A DNA stretch of 64,000 bases from Mycobacteroides immunogenum (GCF_001605725.1 NZ_CP011530.1:3844001-3908000); one strand, 5' to 3'. Shown: positions 41,970 to 50,540, counted from the first letter of the stretch. Translations and numbers: made by a program. Notes: generated by a model from the letters alone, not told the origin.

Positions 41970-43348
41970 CAGAACAACCTTCCTTTCGCGAACGCGAGCG
42001 CCTGCGCTTCGGTGTCCTCTGAGCTCCGGGCGGTGTCAGTCTCTTGCGGTACCGGGATCGCGGGCGCATCAGGCTCTTTCGGGGGCGCGGCGTCGGGGTC
42101 GTTCGCGTCGGGTTTGGCCGGCAGGTCCAGCGATTGGCGCAACGCGCGTTCGATCCGCAGATCCGGGGCCAGCAGCCCCGCCTCAACGAACATTTTCAGC
42201 GCGGCTGCGGTGGCGTCCTGCTGCGAACCGATCTTGTCGAACACCAGGCGCGGCGTTCGGGCCTCTGTGCCGAAGTTGATATCGACCAGATCCTCGATGA
42301 TGTGCGCCTGCCCGATATCGCGGTAGGACTTGGCGGCAGCGTTCTCGGCCTGCACGAACGGTCGTTCCTGCACCGCGGCGAGCGCGTAGCTTCCGCCGGT
42401 ATCGAGGTTCATGTATTGCGCCAGCCCGGCGAGCGCGATTGCCTTGTCGTGGTACACGATTGCCGCACGGATGTCGGGCAAGTTTCCCTGTACACCGAGC
42501 AGCGCCAGCGACTGGCCGTTCGCGAGGCCAACACCGGATCCCATGCCGCCCTGAAATTCCGAGGCAACTTTCTGCATCGCCGCGACTTCCTGCGGATCGT
42601 TCGGCTTCGAAGCGGTACCGACCGGCACACCCATACCGTTGCGGCGTGCCGCCACAACCTCGATGCGCAGCAGCTCGTTTTTCAACAGCCAATGCTTGTA
42701 GCTCGAACGCAGAATCGAACGGCCCTGCCAATACCCCGGCCGCTTGTTCCGCGTGTACACCACAAGCCGATTGATCGGAATATCAAGCGGCGTCGGCCCA
42801 TACATGATGCGCCCGGACGACGCCGGCGCAAGCTGCGTGACCGAATCCAACCCGCCGTCCATCGCGACGTTGAACTTCTGAATCGTCCACTGCGGTCGCG
42901 GCCCCAGCTTCCGCAGCACGAACCGGCCGTCCGCCTCACGCCGATACACCTGCTCGAACACGGCGTGCCCGAATTGTGCAGTTGGTGAGGCAACCTCGCG
43001 CAGGTGATCAATCCACGAGAACCGGCCTCGCGAGCGACCAGGGTCGTCGACCTCATCGAACCCGACAACCGGAAGATTCATGTTCCGCGAAATGAACTGC
43101 ACAACCTCGGCGTCCGCGCCGTTCGGGTCGATACGCCAACCGGTTTCGACAATCGGCAAGCTGATGGCTTCCAGCAGCGACGAAACACGCGAGTCGTTGT
43201 TATCCATCTCCAGGAACACCGACACCGACGCCGGATGCTGCAGGTCCGGAACCTTTTCGTACGGATCCCAATTGACCCAGCCGTCGACGAACGGGGTCAC
43301 GTAGCCCGATTCGCCGACCGGCATAGCCGTCTTGACCCGCTTAGTCAC
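41969..43348 (-). CDS. Portal protein
   Basis: 459 residues. PDLQHPASVSVFLEMDNNDS, SRVSSLLEAISLPIVETGWR and WTIQKFNVAMDG resemble the DUF935/Mu gp29-type portal family used by many mycobacteriophages. It overlaps the protease start by one base and follows the terminase at a 50-base gap. Forms the dodecameric DNA entry ring. Confidence 0.85.
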   Translation of the reverse strand: MTKRVKTAMPVGESGYVTPFVDGWVNWDPYEKVPDLQHPASVSVFLEMDNNDSRVSSLLEAISLPIVETGWRIDPNGADAEVVQFISRNMNLPVVGFDEVDDPGRSRGRFSWIDHLREVASPTAQFGHAVFEQVYRREADGRFVLRKLGPRPQWTIQKFNVAMDGGLDSVTQLAPASSGRIMYGPTPLDIPINRLVVYTRNKRPGYWQGRSILRSSYKHWLLKNELLRIEVVAARRNGMGVPVGTASKPNDPQEVAAMQKVASEFQGGMGSGVGLANGQSLALLGVQGNLPDIRAAIVYHDKAIALAGLAQYMNLDTGGSYALAAVQERPFVQAENAAAKSYRDIGQAHIIEDLVDINFGTEARTPRLVFDKIGSQQDATAAALKMFVEAGLLAPDLRIERALRQSLDLPAKPDANDPDAAPPKEPDAPAIPVPQETDTARSSEDTEAQALAFAKGRLF

Positions 43349-43398
43349 CGGCCTCCCTCAATCCGAACATGCTGCGGCACAGGGCAGCACCTGCGGAT

Positions 43399-45072
43399 TT
43401 AGAATGCGGCTCCCAGCGCGTCGAAGTGGCTACTTGTTGTTTCGGGATTTGCGGAGCCCATCGAGGGCAGCGCGGCCGGCGAGTCTTCCTCGGCGAATTC
43501 CAGAACACCCCAATGCGCCATCGTTACCGCGATGACCTGCGCAATTGAGCCTTCACGGTCGTCCCAAACCTTGTCTCCCCGAGGCAGTTCGCGGGTCATC
43601 GCGACCTCTAAACCCTCAGTCAGAATCGGCTGGTTTGTGTGTCCCAGGTCACCGGACATTGCGGCGTCCACGAAGCCTTGGAACGCGACCGCGATCTGTC
43701 CGGTCGTCGTCAACGTGACATCAATCCCCAGCTTTTTCAGATACGGCGCCAGCGGTTTCGCCGGATCGTGATCGTCGATGACCACCGCAGCCGGGTCCCA
43801 CAGGTCGATCAGCCGCACAATGTACGCGGCGACCTGCCCGATCGTCGCTTTCTCGTAGTAGCCGATTTCGATCTGCACACGGCCTTCGATCGTGCGCTGC
43901 CCCACCGCGATAGCCCACCGCGCCAGATCACGCGTACGGGACACCGCCAAAACTTTCTGCCCGACAAGTTCGGGCGCATAGTCGGTCAACGGCTCCCACA
44001 CCTCCTTGATTGGGATGACCGGGTCAATGAACCGGGCGTCCGCCGGCCACTCACCCCACCCGAGAAAGTCGGCTTCCCACAGCGCGACCTTCGATGCCTC
44101 GCGGCTCTCGACCGCTGTCTTGTAAAACCGCTCGATATCGCGCTCTTTCGAAATCACCCCATATGACGGCTCGGCCAGACGCCAGTTCTCGCGGTCCTCA
44201 CGCGCCGCCTTGCGCTCGACTGAATCCTTAGGCGGATCCGGTGCCGCGAACTCGATGAACAACAGATCTGTGTCCTTGTTCAGCCCGCGGCGCCGCATAC
44301 CCGCGAACACGTGGCAATTCGGATGCTCCGATTCCACGGGCGCCGTGGACGTGTAGATCGTTTGGGAGTTCGCCGACGCAACCTGTGCACCCTGCAGCGC
44401 CGAAACTTCGTCCTGCGTCAGGTTGTATGCCTCATCGAAAATCGCCAGATCAATCCGGTCAAGACCACGGCCCTTGTCGCCGGATCGAACGCCGAACTGC
44501 ACTGTGACCTCGGTGCCGAGCTTCGATCGGACTACGATTTCACCGAAGCCCTGTTTTCCGCCGGTCATTGAGACCACACGGTTTTTCAGCGACGGCCGCG
44601 AATTGATGATCGCCTTGACACGTTTGAACACTGCGTCGGAGGTGTTGCCGCGCTGCGCGGTGTAGGCGATGTTCTCGCCGAGGATGAACAGCCCGAACAG
44701 GATGCGCAACACCAGAATCAGGGTCTTGCCCTGCTGGCGGGTGCAGACCAGCACCACGTCCGGATGCGTCCACAGATAGTCTGAGCGGCGACTCAAGATC
44801 TTGCGCATCGTGCGCCATTGCCATGGCAGCGACCGCTGTTTAGTGATGCGGTGCCCGAACCGTGCGCAACGGTCGCCATCGGTTTCGTCACCGGCGAACG
44901 AATGCTCGTGCTTGGGTTCTTGCCGTCCGGTCAGTCGCGGCCACTCACCCACCCATGGCGGTGTGTCTTGTTTGTTCGGCGGTGCACCGGCTTTCGGTCG
45001 CCGCGCGGTCGCGCGTTTGGCCGGCGACCTAGATGTCGTCGAGGTCGTCGTCTTCCGAGCCGCCGCCACCAT
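43399..45072 (-). CDS. Terminase large subunit
   Basis: 557 residues. ATPase: Walker A-like CTRQQGKT (110-117) and Walker B DLAIFDE (208-214). Nuclease: a C-terminal RNase-H-like domain with VVIDDHDP and HTNQPILTEGLEVAM. ATG 45072 is chosen; an upstream extension would read through the small-subunit gene, and even this start overlaps it by 44 bases. It packages DNA into the prohead and cuts at cos or pac. Confidence 0.92.
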   Translation of the reverse strand: MVAAARKTTTSTTSRSPAKRATARRPKAGAPPNKQDTPPWVGEWPRLTGRQEPKHEHSFAGDETDGDRCARFGHRITKQRSLPWQWRTMRKILSRRSDYLWTHPDVVLVCTRQQGKTLILVLRILFGLFILGENIAYTAQRGNTSDAVFKRVKAIINSRPSLKNRVVSMTGGKQGFGEIVVRSKLGTEVTVQFGVRSGDKGRGLDRIDLAIFDEAYNLTQDEVSALQGAQVASANSQTIYTSTAPVESEHPNCHVFAGMRRRGLNKDTDLLFIEFAAPDPPKDSVERKAAREDRENWRLAEPSYGVISKERDIERFYKTAVESREASKVALWEADFLGWGEWPADARFIDPVIPIKEVWEPLTDYAPELVGQKVLAVSRTRDLARWAIAVGQRTIEGRVQIEIGYYEKATIGQVAAYIVRLIDLWDPAAVVIDDHDPAKPLAPYLKKLGIDVTLTTTGQIAVAFQGFVDAAMSGDLGHTNQPILTEGLEVAMTRELPRGDKVWDDREGSIAQVIAVTMAHWGVLEFAEEDSPAALPSMGSANPETTSSHFDALGAAF

Positions 45073-45547
45073 TCGGTCCCATCGATCCCGCGCGCTGTTT
45101 GTGAATCTCAGCGAGCAAATGCCGTAACAACGTGGTCTGTTGTCTCTCCTCGGCGATCGTTGAATCGATCTTCGCTTCGACAATCACGGTCGCCGGATTC
45201 TTGCCATTGTCGTCAGCAGCCGCCACGATGCCGCGCAGATCCAAACGCACCCACGACGATTCGACACCCGAGTTGATACCCGCCAGCGTTTCCAGACGAT
45301 CCGCCACACGCGCGGCCTGCCGGATCAGCGCGGTCAATCCAGGGCCATCCTCCTTGCGTTCCAACTCAACCCGCAGCCGCTCCCCCGCACCCGGTTCAGC
45401 CCCCGCCTGCGCCTGCCCCGTGCCGGCCGCCGTCCGCTTTGTCCTCGCGGCTGTCCGTTTCACGGCCTTCACCGGCCCCATGTCAGAGGCCGGTTCCTCA
45501 CTACTTGAGGTGGTTTTCGTCCGCTTCGTAGTCCGTGCCGCCGTCAC
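45029..45547 (-). CDS. Probable terminase small subunit
   Basis: 172 residues: a basic Ala/Lys N-terminal stretch, helical core (LTALIRQAARVADRLETLAG) and an acidic, Gly-rich tail. No family signature is recognised, but length, helical core and position immediately before the large subunit suit the DNA-recognition subunit. GTG 45547 overlaps the previous stop (GTGA). Confidence 0.6.
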   Translation of the reverse strand: MTAARTTKRTKTTSSSEEPASDMGPVKAVKRTAARTKRTAAGTGQAQAGAEPGAGERLRVELERKEDGPGLTALIRQAARVADRLETLAGINSGVESSWVRLDLRGIVAAADDNGKNPATVIVEAKIDSTIAEERQQTTLLRHLLAEIHKQRAGSMGPNGGGGSEDDDLDDI

Positions 45548-45771
45548 CGCGACGCACCCCCAAAATTTTCAGAGTCGCCCAAAAAAAATTCCTGACTACC
45601 GCCGGTGTCAGCTGGGGTGGGGTTGCTAGGAAATTTGGGGGTGGCATACACGCTGGTCAGGGCTGTTTTCTGGTTAACGCTGTTGAGACTCTGACCTGCG
45701 ATGATGTCGTCTAGCAAACGTTGGGTGTGTGGTGGGGTTGGGTCGCTTGGCATCCACCTCGTGTAGTGCAC
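45544..45771 (-). CDS. Hypothetical protein upstream of terminase, 75 aa
   Basis: HYTRWMPSDPTPPHTQRLLD then IIAGQSLNSVNQ looks like a folded helical opening, the C-terminal half is polar. GTG 45771 is the better start; ATG 45753 is possible. A much longer open frame on this strand runs through the neighbouring genes and is a shadow. Stop overlaps the terminase small subunit start. Confidence 0.5.
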   Translation of the reverse strand: MHYTRWMPSDPTPPHTQRLLDDIIAGQSLNSVNQKTALTSVYATPKFPSNPTPADTGGSQEFFLGDSENFGGASR

Positions 45772-45778
45772 GATGAGG

Positions 45779-46060
45779 TCATCCGTTGCGGGCCTGGTCT
45801 TCGTGGCTGGATTGTGGGCCGTTGAGGATGTGGCAGTTGGGTCCGAGTTTGGGTGCGTAGATGCTGGCTCCGCAGTGGCATGTCCACATGTGGTGTCGGG
45901 TGTTGCATGCGCAGGGTAGGTAGCGCTGTGTCCATCCGTCTTCGTCGCTGCTGTGCCAGTTGGGGCAGTAGAGGGGTCCGACTCGGGTCCAGCCTTTGCC
46001 GTTGGGGACGAGGTCGCCGACGTATGTGTTGGGGAATCGGTCGCGTGGCGGGCGTGCCAT
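45779..46060 (-). CDS. Cys/His-rich protein, 93 aa
   Basis: LYCPNWH, YLPCACNTRHHMWTCHCGAS and PNCHILNG give a chain of Cys and His residues suited to zinc binding. No family recognised. It begins a leftward unit that leads into the terminase genes and is divergent from the rightward gene at 46177; the 116-base gap between them may hold promoters for both. Confidence 0.6.
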   Translation of the reverse strand: MARPPRDRFPNTYVGDLVPNGKGWTRVGPLYCPNWHSSDEDGWTQRYLPCACNTRHHMWTCHCGASIYAPKLGPNCHILNGPQSSHEDQARNG

Positions 46061-46176
46061 GGTGTGGTTCTACTCGCGGGGTGCGACATGGCGTCTCCGA
46101 GTGCGTGTCGCGACCGAGGAACGGGCTTGGCCAATACGCTCGTGGCAACAACGATTGATACATGGGAAGGGCTGAT

Positions 46177-46611
46177 ATGCGCATTGATGATGTGTTCGCT
46201 GTGGAGTTGGAACGGGATGGGGATGATCCGAAGGCGCCGACGACGCTGAAGGATCCAGTCAGTGTTGATTTGCTTGAGGGCGGCGCATTGCATGTTGTGT
46301 CCAAGCGTGAGTACCTGGTTGACGGGTACCAGACGTTTGACTCGGTGATCTATCCGGCACGGCGGGTGAGGAAAATCGTGCTGAAGATGTACACGCTTGC
46401 TGTACTGAGTGGCGGTCACAGGAAGTCTCACTACGTTGGACTTCCTGCCACTGAGGTGCGCGGAAAGATCCTGTACTTCCTGGGCAACGACGGTGTTGAT
46501 CCGGGCCGAGCCGGCCGCTTTGTGGATCATCTGTTGGCCAGGGGCGATCAGGATCACTTTGAGTACGACATGAGCGGTAAGCATGACTATCGATTCATCG
46601 TGTATAGCTAG
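46177..46611 (+). CDS. Orphan rightward gene at the terminase boundary, 144 aa
   Basis: ATG 46177 with GGGAAGG six bases upstream. MRIDDVFAVELERDGDDPKA then VVSKREYLVDGYQTFDSVIY and KIVLKMYTLAVLSGGH show a compact alpha/beta protein of unknown family. It is the only gene transcribed rightward within the 18-53 kb stretch and is bounded by convergent and divergent neighbours, the mark of an independently expressed moron. Function unknown. Confidence 0.65.
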   Translation: MRIDDVFAVELERDGDDPKAPTTLKDPVSVDLLEGGALHVVSKREYLVDGYQTFDSVIYPARRVRKIVLKMYTLAVLSGGHRKSHYVGLPATEVRGKILYFLGNDGVDPGRAGRFVDHLLARGDQDHFEYDMSGKHDYRFIVYS

Positions 46612-46616
46612 TTCCG

Positions 46617-46886
46617 TCATTGGCTTAGTGCTTGGGTGATGAGCGAGTCGACGTGGTTGGTGATGCTGCGTTTCCAGAGGTTGGCGTGGAGCAGGGCTTG
46701 CATCCACCAGCGGTTGGTTCCTGGTAGGTAGTGGCGGGACCATGCGTTCATGTAGCGCACGAATTCGAGTCGTTCCGGGTTGTCCATGTCGGATAGTCCG
46801 AGTAGTGCGAACAGCTGGTCGGGGTCCATGTCGCGGGGGTCGAGCGGGGTTGTTCCGCCGCAGGCGGCGAATTCAGAATCGCTCAC
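46617..46886 (-). CDS. Hypothetical protein, 89 aa
   Basis: GTG 46886 makes a GTGA overlap with the upstream stop. MDPDQLFALLGLSDMDNPER and EFVRYMNAWSRHYLPGTNRW suggest a helical protein. It is convergent with the rightward gene at 46177 with five bases between stops. Possibly involved in packaging, since it lies in the HNH-terminase interval; no direct evidence. Confidence 0.55.
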   Translation of the reverse strand: MSDSEFAACGGTTPLDPRDMDPDQLFALLGLSDMDNPERLEFVRYMNAWSRHYLPGTNRWWMQALLHANLWKRSITNHVDSLITQALSQ

Positions 46887-47329
46887 GGCAACCCCAAGGT
46901 TTGACGTGCGATGATGGCTGCGAATTGGGCCTGGCCGCATTGGTTGATCAGGTAGTTGGTCGCGCCCCCCGCCGGCGGGTCGTTATCGCGCATGTACTGC
47001 TCCCACGCCAGGCTGCGCAACGTGGCCCGGTGGTGCTGCTGTGCTGCGGCTAGCGCTTCGTCGAGGTCGTCGCCTCGGTACAGTTCGCCCCGGTCGACGT
47101 TGAGCGAGCCTTGATTCTCTCTCCAGCAGACGGTGTGCCATCGGTGGGGGTTCTCGAACGCGTCGCCGAAGTACACGCTGTAGTTGCCACCGCTGTGGGT
47201 CGCGGCTATGTAGTGGTGTCCGTCGCCCCGTTCAGTCCATTCGAGTTTGTCAGGGCCAGTTGAAGATTCGGGTTCCGAGTGCGGGGTCGGCGTCGGGTCG
47301 GTTGGTGAGGGCTGGTCGTTCGTCGTCAC
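46883..47329 (-). CDS. Hypothetical protein, 148 aa
   Basis: GTG 47329 is preceded by AAGGAGG at the correct spacing. Low-complexity N-terminus, then HHYIAATHSGGNYSVYFGDA and a helical end (ATNYLINQCGQAQFAAIIAR). It overlaps the HNH gene by 80 bases in a different frame. No family recognised. Confidence 0.65.
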   Translation of the reverse strand: MTTNDQPSPTDPTPTPHSEPESSTGPDKLEWTERGDGHHYIAATHSGGNYSVYFGDAFENPHRWHTVCWRENQGSLNVDRGELYRGDDLDEALAAAQQHHRATLRSLAWEQYMRDNDPPAGGATNYLINQCGQAQFAAIIARQTLGLP

Positions 47330-47636
47330 GGTGGCCTCCTTGGCGTTGTTTGTTGCAGGTGCCGTGTAGGAGTCGGTCTGCACGGCTGGTGGTGGATTGG
47401 GTGCGGGCAACACTGTGGTCGGCGGCGAGGGATCCGCTGGTGGTGTCGGGTTTTCCGTCGCGGCGTGTGGCGTTGGGGTTGTGGTCCCAGTTGCGGGTGC
47501 GGTCGCGGTACATGGGTCGTGCGCACCACCAGCAGGGTTGCCCGTCGATGTGGCGCGTGAGTAGCCGGTCACGTTGTTGTTGGTGGTCGTGGCCCAGTCG
47601 TTTCTGCGTGGTTGTTCTCGGCGTGCGGTTCGGCAT
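47250..47636 (-). CDS. HNH endonuclease near the packaging genes
   Basis: 128 residues from ATG 47636, two bases after the upstream stop. CWWCARPMYRDRTR, GSLAADHSVAR and ADRLLHGTCNKQRQGG give the zinc pair and HNH-like core. HNH proteins next to terminase assist DNA cleavage at cos in many siphoviruses. Its last 80 bases overlap the next gene in another frame. Confidence 0.75.
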   Translation of the reverse strand: MPNRTPRTTTQKRLGHDHQQQRDRLLTRHIDGQPCWWCARPMYRDRTRNWDHNPNATRRDGKPDTTSGSLAADHSVARTQSTTSRADRLLHGTCNKQRQGGHRDDERPALTNRPDADPALGTRIFNWP

Positions 47637-47637
47637 G

Positions 47638-48534
47638 TCAGCCCGCGTCGTCGTCTTGGTCGTCGTCGGCGGCGAGGTGTTGCGGTTTGGGGCTGCTCTC
47701 CCAAGCATCGTCGGGGCGTGCGTGCCGGCCGTGTTCGGGTTGGGGTTCGGGCTTCACGGTGAACGCGTGCCCGCCGCCGCGTACCGGAATTGCCTGCACT
47801 TGTTCCGGTTTCGCGCCTTGCTGTTCCGCTATTTCGGTGATCTGATCCGAGATTGACGGCTCGGGTATGTGTGAATAAGCGCCGTATCGAGTCATAGCGC
47901 CGATGGGGCCGGGCATTGTGGGTTGGCCGACTGGCGGCGTGATCTGCGCTTTGGTGAGTCTGACGCGGGTGTTGTCGCCGAGTGCGCCGCGCAGTTGGCG
48001 TAGCACCTCGATCAGGTACGGGAGTTGGGTGTCGTCGGCTTTCACCATGAACTGTGCGCCCAGTTTCTCGCCGAACTCGGCGCCATCCAGAGGGATAGCA
48101 AGGTGTACTTGGTAGAAGTCGCCGAGCCGGGTGAAGAATTCGTGTGCCTGGTCGGCGGGTGTGCGCGGGTCGCTGTCCAGTGTCGGTGCGGTCTGTTCGG
48201 TGAGCGTTTGGACGGCGTCGTGGAGGTTCTTTGTGGCTTTGTGTGCGCGGGCGACGGGGCATAGTTCGTCGCGGCGTCGGGTGTCGCGTTCTAGCCGCTG
48301 TTTGGCGCGTTCCAATCTCGCTCGGCTGCGGTACACGCGCTGTTGGGCTTCGGCGAGCCGTTCGTCGACGGTGTCTGTTGCCTCACTCAGCTTGATGGCC
48401 TTATGAACCGCCTCGAATGCCGGGCCGAGGGCGTAGTCGGGTTGGGTGCGGTTCAGGGCGACAGCGCCGAGGATGGGTGCTAGTGCTTGGTACGCACGGC
48501 GGCGGACGTCGTCGGTGTCGGGTTGGGTGGTCAT
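47638..48534 (-). CDS. Helical hypothetical protein, 298 aa
   Basis: ATG 48534 follows AGGAG at about ten bases. Long coiled-coil segment (about residues 55-110, RSRARLERAKQRLERDTRRR), a middle alpha/beta part and an acidic tail. ATG 48723 upstream is in frame and would give an ATGA overlap with the previous gene, so the start is uncertain. Function unknown. Confidence 0.65.
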   Translation of the reverse strand: MTTQPDTDDVRRRAYQALAPILGAVALNRTQPDYALGPAFEAVHKAIKLSEATDTVDERLAEAQQRVYRSRARLERAKQRLERDTRRRDELCPVARAHKATKNLHDAVQTLTEQTAPTLDSDPRTPADQAHEFFTRLGDFYQVHLAIPLDGAEFGEKLGAQFMVKADDTQLPYLIEVLRQLRGALGDNTRVRLTKAQITPPVGQPTMPGPIGAMTRYGAYSHIPEPSISDQITEIAEQQGAKPEQVQAIPVRGGGHAFTVKPEPQPEHGRHARPDDAWESSPKPQHLAADDDQDDDAG

Positions 48535-48719
48535 GGGTGCGGTGTCTCCTTTGGTGTTGTGGGGGTTTGGTTCTGGTGGACGCAGCTGCGGCCTCTCCCC
48601 ACCGATTGAGGGGGTCATGGGTCGCGCTTGCCGAGTCGAAACACCGCATTGGTTCCCGGTTTGACGTCCACCAGATGTCGGTGACGGTAACGGGATTCGG
48701 GCGGTGATGTCGGGCAGCG
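48535..48719. other. Spacer with no assured gene (possible N-terminal extension)
   Basis: 185 bases. The frame of the downstream gene remains open to an ATG at 48723, but the Pro/Arg-rich translation and the good ribosome site at 48534 argue against it. A second frame encodes a plausible short segment (VDVKPGTNAVFRLGKRDP then stop) that might be a gene remnant. Left unassigned. Confidence 0.4.
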
Positions 48720-48893
48720 TCATTCGGCTACCCTGACCGGTAAGTAGTTGTCATCCCAGGTCGCGAACCAACCGTCGATTGACCGCAGTGAGCGAGCGAT
48801 ATCCATCAGTGCGAGGGCAATAACCACCTGCGGATCGGCGTTTTTGGCGTGAAGGTCGTACTGTTCAGCATTTTCGAGGTGGTTTGGTCCCAT
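48720..48893 (-). CDS. Hypothetical protein, 57 aa
   Basis: MGPNHLENAEQYDLHAKNAD, then VVIALALMDIARSLRSIDGW and an acidic end. The helix-rich middle is convincing for a real protein. It starts two bases after the upstream stop. Function unknown. Confidence 0.55.
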   Translation of the reverse strand: MGPNHLENAEQYDLHAKNADPQVVIALALMDIARSLRSIDGWFATWDDNYLPVRVAE

Positions 48894-48895
48894 GA

Positions 48896-49072
48896 TCAGT
48901 CTCCTATTCGGGTGAGGCGTTTTCCGGGTGCGGGTTCGGGTTCTGTTGCGCCGCCGAGTGCTTCGTCGACCGCCAATCTGCCTATGAGGCGCGTGCAGAG
49001 TTCAGCGGCGTTGCCGAGGCCATGGCGGTTCAGGATCTTCGCGGCCTCCTGCGGGGTGGCGATATCGCTCAT
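48896..49072 (-). CDS. Hypothetical protein, 58 aa
   Basis: MSDIATPQEAAKILNRHGLG and ELCTRLIGRLAVDEALGG form helices; the tail is Pro/Arg-rich. ATGA overlap with the preceding gene. Possibly a small DNA-binding protein; nothing decisive. Confidence 0.55.
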   Translation of the reverse strand: MSDIATPQEAAKILNRHGLGNAAELCTRLIGRLAVDEALGGATEPEPAPGKRLTRIGD

Positions 49073-49473
49073 CGTGGTTTCCCGGTTTCGGGGTTTATGC
49101 CGTTGGCGTTCAGCGTCTGCTCATCGGTTGGTGTGGACAACCTCATGTGATCGACCAGCGGGACGCAGTCGATGCTCCAGCCACCGAAGTCCTGGTGTGC
49201 GTTGACCGCCACCCACAACACTTCATCGGTACGCATGATTTTCAGGATGAGCTTGCCGACGTTGCGGGCCAGTGGTTCCATGTCGGGTCCGCCAGCCAAC
49301 TCGATTCCGGGCATGGTCATTTCGGACCGGTCGATGGTGCCGCGGGTTCGGACACGTAGCGGGATGGCGTCGCGCCGGAATACGTCGGGGATGAGCGCTC
49401 CCCCAACTTCGTTGAGCGCGTCGGACATGTACCGCACCAGCACGTTTCGCATGTGCTGCTCAGGTTCAGTCAT
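49069..49473 (-). CDS. Hypothetical protein, 134 aa
   Basis: Starts MTEPEQHMRNVLVRYMSDAL; alpha/beta mixture with KLILKIMRTDEVLWVAVNAH. No recognised family. It lies in the middle of the prophage B early operon; eight bases separate it from the J-domain gene. Confidence 0.6.
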   Translation of the reverse strand: MTEPEQHMRNVLVRYMSDALNEVGGALIPDVFRRDAIPLRVRTRGTIDRSEMTMPGIELAGGPDMEPLARNVGKLILKIMRTDEVLWVAVNAHQDFGGWSIDCVPLVDHMRLSTPTDEQTLNANGINPETGKPR

Positions 49474-49481
49474 CGGTGTAC

Positions 49482-50159
49482 CTATTCGATCGGGGCGCCG
49501 GCGGCGCGCAGGATGTCGGCGGACGCTTCGACGGCGTTCCAGGCTGTTCGGTCGCCGCCGTGGCGGTCGGGGTGGGTGTTGGCGCGGGCTTTCCGGTATG
49601 TGTTCCGGGCGGTTTCGGGGTCGTGCAAGATGCGGTGCGCCCAATCGGAGACGCTGTCTTCATTGCCTTGCGCGGCTTTCGCGAGGTGCACGGCGGCACC
49701 GGCGGCGGTCTGCGAGACCGGGGTGGCTTTGGCTTCGATGGCCTGCCAGCCGCGGTACTGCTGCCCGGTTTGGGTGATTCCGTAGCGTTCGACCTTGCGT
49801 AGGGCTTCGAGGCCGAGCGCGATGGCGCGCAGGTTGTCTTGCCAGCGGGTGAAGGTGTCACACGGGTATGACAGCGCCCCGTGGCGGGATTCGATGTTCA
49901 GGATGACGCCGGGGTGCTGCGCGGTGGCGTTGGCGCGCGGCATGCCGTCTGTGATACGGAAATCTTGCTCGCGCATGGCGATTTGCAGCACTGTGGGGGC
50001 GTATTTCTCGCCTTTCCCGAGGTACCAGAGTTCCCGATCGAGCCGGGTGAGGGTGTCACTCCAATGCGCTGAGAAGTTCGAGCGTCGGCGGTCACGTGTG
50101 AGTCCACGGGGCCATGTTTCGATGGGTCGAAGTGTCATGTTGGGTGGGTAGTCGGGCAT
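49482..50159 (-). CDS. Protein with C-terminal J domain
   Basis: 225 residues. The first 165 are of unknown family. The C-terminal 50 residues (TARNTYRKARANTHPDRHGG then a helix WNAVEASADIL) carry the HPD motif at 196-198 that J-domain co-chaperones use to stimulate Hsp70. DnaJ-like proteins are found in several mycobacteriophages. It may recruit host DnaK for replication or assembly. Confidence 0.8.
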   Translation of the reverse strand: MPDYPPNMTLRPIETWPRGLTRDRRRSNFSAHWSDTLTRLDRELWYLGKGEKYAPTVLQIAMREQDFRITDGMPRANATAQHPGVILNIESRHGALSYPCDTFTRWQDNLRAIALGLEALRKVERYGITQTGQQYRGWQAIEAKATPVSQTAAGAAVHLAKAAQGNEDSVSDWAHRILHDPETARNTYRKARANTHPDRHGGDRTAWNAVEASADILRAAGAPIE

Positions 50160-50201
50160 TTCGATGTTTTCCTTGCTCTGGTTGGGTGATGTTGTGGTGG
50201 T

Positions 50202-50540
50202 TCAGAATTCGTCGCGTTTACGTCCGCGTTCGCGGCCTGTTTTCCCTCCCCATATGCCGTGGTAGTCGAGGATGCTGTCGGCGTAGTTCAGGCATTCGGC
50301 CCTGACAGGGCACACTGCGCAAACACGTTTGGCTTCGGCGACGATGAGGCGTCGTTTCAGTTCGGATTTCGAGCGTTTGATCGTGGCTTCGGACCGCGCC
50401 GGGTCGGGGTAGAAAATGTCTGGTCGGGGATGTCCGCGGCACGCTGCCTGCCGTTTCCAGGTTTCGTCGATTCCGTTGCCGAGTTCAGCGAGCCGTCGTT
50501 CGGTGCGGCCCTTGTTCGGGAAGATCGCGCCGCCGGCCAT
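50202..50540 (-). CDS. whiB: WhiB-family iron-sulphur regulator
   Basis: 112 residues with the four WhiB cysteines C34, C74, C77 and C83 (ACRGH, CAVCPVRAEC), the GIWGG turn at 95-99 and a basic Arg/Lys tail (KTGRERGRKRDEF). WhiB proteins bind a [4Fe-4S] cluster and act with SigA. Phage-encoded WhiB proteins such as that of TM4 alter host septation and exclude superinfection. It follows a 42-base gap after the J-domain gene. Confidence 0.9.
   Translation of the reverse strand: MAGGAIFPNKGRTERRLAELGNGIDETWKRQAACRGHPRPDIFYPDPARSEATIKRSKSELKRRLIVAEAKRVCAVCPVRAECLNYADSILDYHGIWGGKTGRERGRKRDEF

Noticed and set aside
45544..46743. 399-residue leftward open frame
   Set aside because: It covers the rightward gene 46177-46611 and the Cys/His protein in another frame; only its last 75 residues look like a real protein.
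46883..48262. 459-residue leftward frame
   Set aside because: Pro/Arg/Thr-rich upstream portion runs through the HNH gene and the 298-residue gene; the real protein starts at the GTG with a ribosome site at 47329.
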